A stretch of DNA of 64,000 bases, from the NCBI RefSeq assembly GCF_014489635.1, contig NZ_CP060828.1:1922001-1986000 (forward strand), written 5' to 3'. Shown here in pieces: positions 59,464 to 64,000 of this stretch; the first letter of the stretch is position 1; every line of letters begins with the position of its first letter. The DNA comes from Streptomyces roseirectus (GTDB lineage: Bacteria; Actinomycetota; Actinomycetes; Streptomycetales; Streptomycetaceae). The position numbers and the translations under genes were made by a program. The notes under the pieces are model-generated. The model made no database searches and was not told where the DNA came from. It was given only the letters and a program-made list of their open reading frames with translations.

Positions 59464-60561
59464 TCAGCCGCGCAGGAACCGTTCGCCGAGGAATTCGCCC
59501 GGCGCCGGGGCCGGGGGGAGGTAGGCGAGGGCCGAGGCGCGGTGTTCGGCGTAGGGGTGGAGGTCGTCGGTGGTGGCGAGGCGTTCCTGGACGCGGGTGA
59601 AGAGGGCGGGGTCGCGCATGTAGGCGAGGAAGAGGAGGCCCCGGTCGGCGGGGCCGTTGTCGTAGGCGCAGCCCCGGCGGAGCATGCGGGCGCCGCCGTC
59701 GAGGCGGGGGCTGGCGGCGCGGACGTGGGAGTGGAGGGGGGTGGTGTAGCGGCCCTCGGGGGTCTTGGCGAAGACGTCGACGTCGTCGTGTTCGTGGCGG
59801 CGGCCGAGGGGGGCGCCGGTCGTCTTGTGGCGGCCGATCGTCTGTTCCTGGGTGGTCAGGGGGAGGCTGGTGAATTCCTTCACCTTGAGGTGGACGCGGC
59901 GGACGACGAGGTAGGTCGCGTCGTCCGTCCAGATCCAGCGTTCGCACTCCTCGGGGGTCGGGTTCTCGGTGCCGTCCTTGAAGCCCAGGAGGTTGCGGGG
60001 GGTCTGGCCCGGTTCGGTCGGGGGGAGGAAGCCGTGCTGGCGCCAGCGGGGGCGGAGGGTGCCGGCCGCCGCGGTGAGGAGTGCGGTCGTCTTCGCGGTG
60101 AGGGTCTGCCGGGTGGGGGCGGCCAGGTGGAGGAGGAGGTCCGTGCTGGTGCGGGTGAGCCGGTCGCCGGGGAACGGGGGGAGGTCGCGCAGGAGGGCGG
60201 GGGGTGTGCGGGCCAGGCGCGGGGGGAGGGTGGGGCCGAAGCCGAGGGCCGCGGTGAGGGCGGGCTCCTGGGGGTGCAGGAGGAGGGGGGTCCAGCGGGT
60301 CAGGGTCTGGGTGAGGGCCTTCAGCGCCGCCGGTCCCGTCAGGTGGGGGGCCAGGTCCAGGGCGAGGACCAGGGTCGCGGGCTGGTGGGGGGTGGGGATG
60401 CGCTGTCTGCGGGGCGGGGTGGGGGGTGCCGTGCGCGGTGCCGGGGGCGGGAACCTCGTGCAGGCGGTCGCCGTGACGCCGGCCAGGCCCGCCGCGGTGG
60501 CGGTCAGGAGGGTGCGGCGGGCGGGGGCTGAGGGCAGGTGGTGTTCGGTCATCTCAGTCAT
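59464..60561 (-). CDS. Tat-exported Dyp-type peroxidase (EfeB-like)
   Basis: A 365-aa heme peroxidase. The N-terminal SAPARRTLLTATAAGLAGVTATACT is a twin-arginine signal; the final Cys might also serve as a lipobox. The Dyp motif is NLLGFKDGTENP near residue 185, with catalytic Asp, and the heme-ligand His is in PLHSHVRAASPR near 277. The conserved Arg follows downstream. It oxidises dyes, phenols or porphyrins outside the membrane. EfeU/EfeO iron-uptake partners are not present. The start could also be ATG at 60552. Confidence 0.92.
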   Translation of the reverse strand: MTEMTEHHLPSAPARRTLLTATAAGLAGVTATACTRFPPPAPRTAPPTPPRRQRIPTPHQPATLVLALDLAPHLTGPAALKALTQTLTRWTPLLLHPQEPALTAALGFGPTLPPRLARTPPALLRDLPPFPGDRLTRTSTDLLLHLAAPTRQTLTAKTTALLTAAAGTLRPRWRQHGFLPPTEPGQTPRNLLGFKDGTENPTPEECERWIWTDDATYLVVRRVHLKVKEFTSLPLTTQEQTIGRHKTTGAPLGRRHEHDDVDVFAKTPEGRYTTPLHSHVRAASPRLDGGARMLRRGCAYDNGPADRGLLFLAYMRDPALFTRVQERLATTDDLHPYAEHRASALAYLPPAPAPGEFLGERFLRG

Positions 60562-60646
60562 GGGAATTTCGGACGATACCGCCGCGATCATCCGGAAACC
60601 GGTCACCTTCGGGTACGTGTCCCCGGCGCCGTCGCGCCCGAGGAGT

Positions 60647-60660
60647 AGTACCCGGGTACT
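60647..60660. promoter_or_regulatory. 14-bp palindrome, operator candidate
   Basis: AGTACCCGGGTACT is a perfect palindrome; with flanks the symmetry reaches 22 bp (GAGYAGTACCC arms, one mismatch). It lies in the divergent gap between the Dyp-peroxidase and MMPL genes. Confidence 0.5.
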
Positions 60661-60777
60661 GCTCCCCCACCCGATTGAGTCCCTGGGTGCCGTCCCCGCC
60701 GCACCCCCCGCTCCTAGCGTGGACCGCGTGGCCGAATCCGGCCCCGACCTCCGTCTTCTCCTGGTGGGAGTACTTCC

Positions 60778-62976
60778 GTGGCCACGTTCCTCTACCGCCT
60801 GGGCCGGCTGGCGTTCCGGCGCGGACGGCTGTTCCTGACGGCGTGGATCGTCGTCCTCCTGGCGGTCGGGGCGGGCGCGCTGGGCGCGTCCGGGAAGACG
60901 ACGGACGACTTCACGCTGCCGGGCACACAGTCGCAGGCGGCGATCGACCTGCTGGGGAAGGAGTTCCCGCAGGCGTCGGCATCGGGCGCGACCGCGCGCG
61001 TCGTGTTCGAGGCGCCGGCCGGGCAGCGGCTCACCTCGGCGGCGCACCGGGCCGAGATCGCCTCCCTGGTCGCCGAGTTGAAGAAGGCCCCGCAGGTCTC
61101 GAACGTGTCGGAGCCGTTCGCGGCGGACCAGGTCAGCCGCGACGGCACGATCGCGTACGCGCAGGTGACGTACACCGCGCCCAAGGCCGACCTGTCGAAG
61201 GCGGCCTCGCGGGCGCTGGACGACGTGGCCGCCGCGGGCGAGAAAGCGGGCCTGAAGGTCAGCCTGGGCGGCAACGCCGTGCAGGAGAAGGCGGCGAGCA
61301 AGGCGGCGGAGCTGATCGGGCTGGTCGTCGCCGCGCTGGCCCTGGTCGTCACGTTCGGCTCGCTGATCGCCGCCGGACTCCCGCTGCTGACGGCCGTGTT
61401 CGGGGTCGGCGTGGCCATCCTGTGCATCACGCTGGCGACCGCGTTCGTCGACATGGCGTCCGCGTCGTCGACACTCGCGCTGATGCTGGGCCTGGCCGTG
61501 GCGATCGACTACGCGCTGTTCATCGTCTCCCGGTACCGCAGCGAGCTGCGGGACGGGCGCGAGCCGGAGGAGGCGGCCGGGCGGGCGCTGGGGACGGCCG
61601 GGTCGGCGGTCGTCTTCGCCGGGCTGACGGTGATCATCGCGCTGGCCGGGCTGAGCGTGATCGGCATCAAGATGCTGACCAGCATGGGGCTGGCCGCCGC
61701 GTTCGCCGTCGCCGTCGCCGTCCTGATCGCGCTGACGCTGCTGCCGGCGGTGCTGGGGTTCGCCGGGACGCGGATCATGAAGGGGAAGCTGACCAGCGCG
61801 CGGCACCGGGCGGAGGAGCGCGGTGAGCGGGAGGCGATGGGCGTGCGCTGGGGACGGTTCGTGACCCGTAACCCGGTGAAGATGCTGGTCGTCTCGGTGC
61901 TGGGCCTGCTGGTGCTGGCGCTCCCGATGAAGGACCTGCGGCTGACGCTGCCCGACGACAGCATGGCCTCGCCGGGCACGACGCAGCGGACCTCGTACGA
62001 CACGCTCAGCAAGGGGTTCGGTCCCGGTTTCAACGGGCCGCTGACCGTCGTCGTCGACGCGCGCGGCAGTGACGACCCGAAGCGGGCGGCGGCGGACGCG
62101 TTCACCCTGCTCCAGGGGCTCGACGACGTCGTCAGCGTGCGCCCGGCCGCCTTCAACCAGGCCGGTGACGTCGCCCTGCTCGGCGCGGTCCCGAAGTCCT
62201 CGCCGAGCAGTGCGGCGACGAAGGAGCTGGTGGGCGACATCCGCGAGCACAGCGCCGAGCTGAAGCGGGAGACCGGTGCGGTGCTGATGGTGACCGGTAC
62301 GACGGCCGTGAACATCGACGTGTCGCAGAAGCTGGGCGACGCGATGGTGCCGTACCTCGCGATCGTCGTCGGGCTCGCGCTGATCCTCCTGCTGCTGGTG
62401 TTCCGCTCGGTGCTGGTCCCGCTGAAGGCGGCGGCCGGGTTCCTGCTGAGCGTCGTCGCGACGCTGGGCGTGCTGGTCGCCGTGTTCCAGTGGGGGTGGC
62501 TGAAGGACCTGTTCGGCGTCGAGCAGACCGCGCCGATCGTGAGCATCCTGCCGATCCTGCTGATCGGCGTGGTGTTCGGGCTCGCGATGGACTACGAGGT
62601 GTTCCTCGTGACGCGGATGCGGGAGGAGTACGTGCACGGGGCGGAGCCGGTGGAGGCGGTCGTCGCGGGGTTCCGGCACGGGGCGCGGGTGGTCACGGCC
62701 GCCGCGGTCATCATGATCTCCGTGTTCGCCGGGTTCCTCCTCGACGACACCGCGCTGGTGAAGTCCATCGGTCTCGGCCTCGCCTCCGCTGTCCTGTTCG
62801 ACGCGTTCGTCGTGCGGATGACGATCGTCCCGGCGGTGATGGCGCTGATCGGCCGCAGGGCGTGGGCGCTGCCGGGGTGGCTCGACCGGGTGCTGCCGAA
62901 CGTGGACGTCGAGGGCGAGAAGCTGCGGCACGTCCTCGACGAGCGGCCCGAGCCGGTGCCCGCACGGCAGGGCTGA
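60778..62976 (+). CDS. MMPL-family (RND superfamily) membrane transporter
   Basis: A 732-aa membrane protein with the RND layout: TM1 near residues 15-35, a first outside domain, TM2-6, a second outside domain and TM7-12. Family-typical segments are LALMLGLAVAIDYALFIVSRYRSELRDGREPEEA near residue 230 and ILLIGVVFGLAMDYEVFLVTRMREEYVHG near 600, each with the DY proton-relay pair. Such proteins export lipids or drugs using the proton gradient. GTG at 60778 has GGGAG upstream. The sensor kinase gene follows 70 bases later in the same direction, so co-expression is likely. Confidence 0.94.
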   Translation: MATFLYRLGRLAFRRGRLFLTAWIVVLLAVGAGALGASGKTTDDFTLPGTQSQAAIDLLGKEFPQASASGATARVVFEAPAGQRLTSAAHRAEIASLVAELKKAPQVSNVSEPFAADQVSRDGTIAYAQVTYTAPKADLSKAASRALDDVAAAGEKAGLKVSLGGNAVQEKAASKAAELIGLVVAALALVVTFGSLIAAGLPLLTAVFGVGVAILCITLATAFVDMASASSTLALMLGLAVAIDYALFIVSRYRSELRDGREPEEAAGRALGTAGSAVVFAGLTVIIALAGLSVIGIKMLTSMGLAAAFAVAVAVLIALTLLPAVLGFAGTRIMKGKLTSARHRAEERGEREAMGVRWGRFVTRNPVKMLVVSVLGLLVLALPMKDLRLTLPDDSMASPGTTQRTSYDTLSKGFGPGFNGPLTVVVDARGSDDPKRAAADAFTLLQGLDDVVSVRPAAFNQAGDVALLGAVPKSSPSSAATKELVGDIREHSAELKRETGAVLMVTGTTAVNIDVSQKLGDAMVPYLAIVVGLALILLLLVFRSVLVPLKAAAGFLLSVVATLGVLVAVFQWGWLKDLFGVEQTAPIVSILPILLIGVVFGLAMDYEVFLVTRMREEYVHGAEPVEAVVAGFRHGARVVTAAAVIMISVFAGFLLDDTALVKSIGLGLASAVLFDAFVVRMTIVPAVMALIGRRAWALPGWLDRVLPNVDVEGEKLRHVLDERPEPVPARQG

Positions 62977-63046
62977 CCAGGGATGTCACCTCCCGCGCCG
63001 TAGAGTCGTACGGCATTCCTCCCGGCGAAGGACGAAGGGCGGCTCC

Positions 63047-64000
63047 GTGACCACAGGGCCCGGCATCCGTGAGCGGCCCCGGCTGCCCGAGTCGCTGGCC
63101 GACGACCCGGACCAGAAGGTGATCATCCCGATCATCAACCGGCTCGGGGCGTGGCGGACGGCGGACCTGGCGCACCCGTGGGTGCGGCGGTGCGCGGTGC
63201 CCGCGTTGTGCGCGCTGCTGGGGGTGCCGTCGATCGTGAACCCGGCGAACGACGCGCCCTGGTGGATCCACGTGCTCCTGATGACGGCGTTCTGCGTCCC
63301 GCTGCTGTGGCGGGAGAGCCGGCCCGCGACGGTGTTCGCGTTCACCACCGGGGTGTCGGCGCTCTCGCAGGCGCTCGTGGTGTTCAACGGCGCGGACGCC
63401 GCGCGGGCCGTCGCCCTCTACAGCGTCGGCCGGCACGGCACACCCCGGCAACTGGTCGTCGCGGTGAGCGTGACGATGCTCCAACTCCTCGCGTGGGCCG
63501 CTGTGTTCTGGACGTCCGGGCAGCTGGAGTACGTGTCACGGCCCGAGGTGGCGGCGCTCCTGGCGATGGCGGCGATGGCCGCGTTCGCCGGTCTCGGGCT
63601 CGCCGGGCGGCTCGTCAACACCGTGATCGCCGCCCTGCAGAAGGAGCGCGACCAGCAGGCGCAGCTCGCCGCCGCCGCCGAACGGGCCCGGGTGGCGCGG
63701 GAGATGCACGACATCCTCGGCCACACCCTCGCCGTCATCGTCGGCCTCGCGGACGGCGCCGCCGCGCTCGCCGCGACCAGGCCCGAGCGGGGTGCCGAGA
63801 CATTACGGATCATCGGCGAGAGCGGGCGCGACGCGCTCGGCGAGCTGCGGCGGCTGCTCGCCGTCGTCGACGTGGACGGCGCACCGCGCGGCGAGGCGCC
63901 GCTCGCGCCGCAGCCGGGGGCACGCGATCTGGACGCCCTGCTGGACCGGGTCCGGGCCGCCGGGCCCAGTGCCCGGCTGCGCACCGAGGGTCAACTGGAC
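63047..64000 (+). CDS. sensor histidine kinase (HisKA_3 type), 3' end cut off
   Basis: The frame is open to the window edge; 318 residues are visible. Several hydrophobic segments lie at residues about 45-190 (ALCALLGVPSIV, WWIHVLLMTAFCVPLLW, VVAVSVTMLQLLAWAAVFW, ALLAMAAMAAFAGLGLAG). The phospho-acceptor His is in ARVAREMHDILGHTLAVIVGLADG near residue 224. The ATPase domain lies beyond the edge, as probably does a LuxR-type response regulator. Codon 253 (63803-63805) is TTA, so translation should depend on the bldA tRNA. GTG at 63047 has GAAGGG upstream. Confidence 0.9.
   Translation, partial: MTTGPGIRERPRLPESLADDPDQKVIIPIINRLGAWRTADLAHPWVRRCAVPALCALLGVPSIVNPANDAPWWIHVLLMTAFCVPLLWRESRPATVFAFTTGVSALSQALVVFNGADAARAVALYSVGRHGTPRQLVVAVSVTMLQLLAWAAVFWTSGQLEYVSRPEVAALLAMAAMAAFAGLGLAGRLVNTVIAALQKERDQQAQLAAAAERARVAREMHDILGHTLAVIVGLADGAAALAATRPERGAETLRIIGESGRDALGELRRLLAVVDVDGAPRGEAPLAPQPGARDLDALLDRVRAAGPSARLRTEGQLD

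Noticed and set aside
59464..62931. A long minus-strand frame extending the Dyp peroxidase by about 790 residues upstream
   Set aside because: The upstream part is antisense to the MMPL gene and rich in Arg/Gln/His; the Tat signal fixes the start at 60561.

Overview
The window is very GC-rich, packed with overlapping genes (GTGA/ATGA/TGATG junctions), uses GTG starts often, and has an intergenic repeat typical of Streptomyces. All recognisable proteins are actinobacterial. It is almost certainly a Streptomyces chromosome. From memory, not checked, the order from the SNF2 helicase to the acyl-CoA synthetases resembles the SCO6190-SCO6262 interval of S. coelicolor, read backwards.

Layout. (1) 1-9.5 kb is the right end of an accessory, biosynthetic-looking operon: M20 deacylase (cut by the window edge), Ldh-type oxidoreductase, Gfo/Idh oxidoreductase, a 148-aa protein of unknown function, Dxs, IspG, alpha/beta hydrolase, FAD oxidoreductase and methyltransferase. 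All nine are co-directional and most overlap. Dedicated copies of two MEP-pathway enzymes point to an isoprenoid-containing product that also carries an amino-acid-like part. (2) 9.5-15.4 kb encodes a SWIM zinc-finger protein with three families of coding tandem repeats and its SNF2 helicase partner. (3) 15.5-22.3 kb is a sugar or cyclitol uptake locus (CUT2 ABC transporter, ROK kinase, GntR regulator, Gfo/Idh dehydrogenase) with two copies of the palindrome TGTCCGGACA in its control regions. (4) 22.4-26.6 kb holds a P450, a two-component system, a small membrane protein and a secreted RNase Sa-type ribonuclease.

(5) 26.7-33.8 kb and 43.2-47.9 kb together form a purine-to-glyoxylate catabolic system: 8-oxoguanine deaminase, urate oxidase, HIU hydrolase, OHCU decarboxylase, allantoinase, allantoicase, an AllR-like IclR regulator, a MocA-like nucleotidyltransferase, malate synthase and hydroxypyruvate isomerase. 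Three matching 15-bp inverted repeats (TCAAC-N5-RTTGA) lie at the promoters of the urate operon, the allantoin operon and malate synthase, each with its proximal half-site falling on a possible -35 hexamer. (6) Between these blocks are a HipA-like kinase coupled to a SelW-like protein, two divergent NIS siderophore synthetases, a VWA membrane module, and an HxlR regulator divergent from an AlaA-type aminotransferase with two operators 21 bp apart.

(7) 48.2-64 kb holds two acyl-CoA synthetases, two LuxR-family regulators, a secreted trypsin, a winged-helix (YcaQ/AlkX-like) protein, a CorA transporter, a Tat-exported Dyp peroxidase, an MMPL exporter and a sensor kinase cut by the right edge. 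The kinase contains the only in-frame TTA codon I found in the called genes. I saw no tRNA, rRNA, CRISPR array, transposase or integrase.
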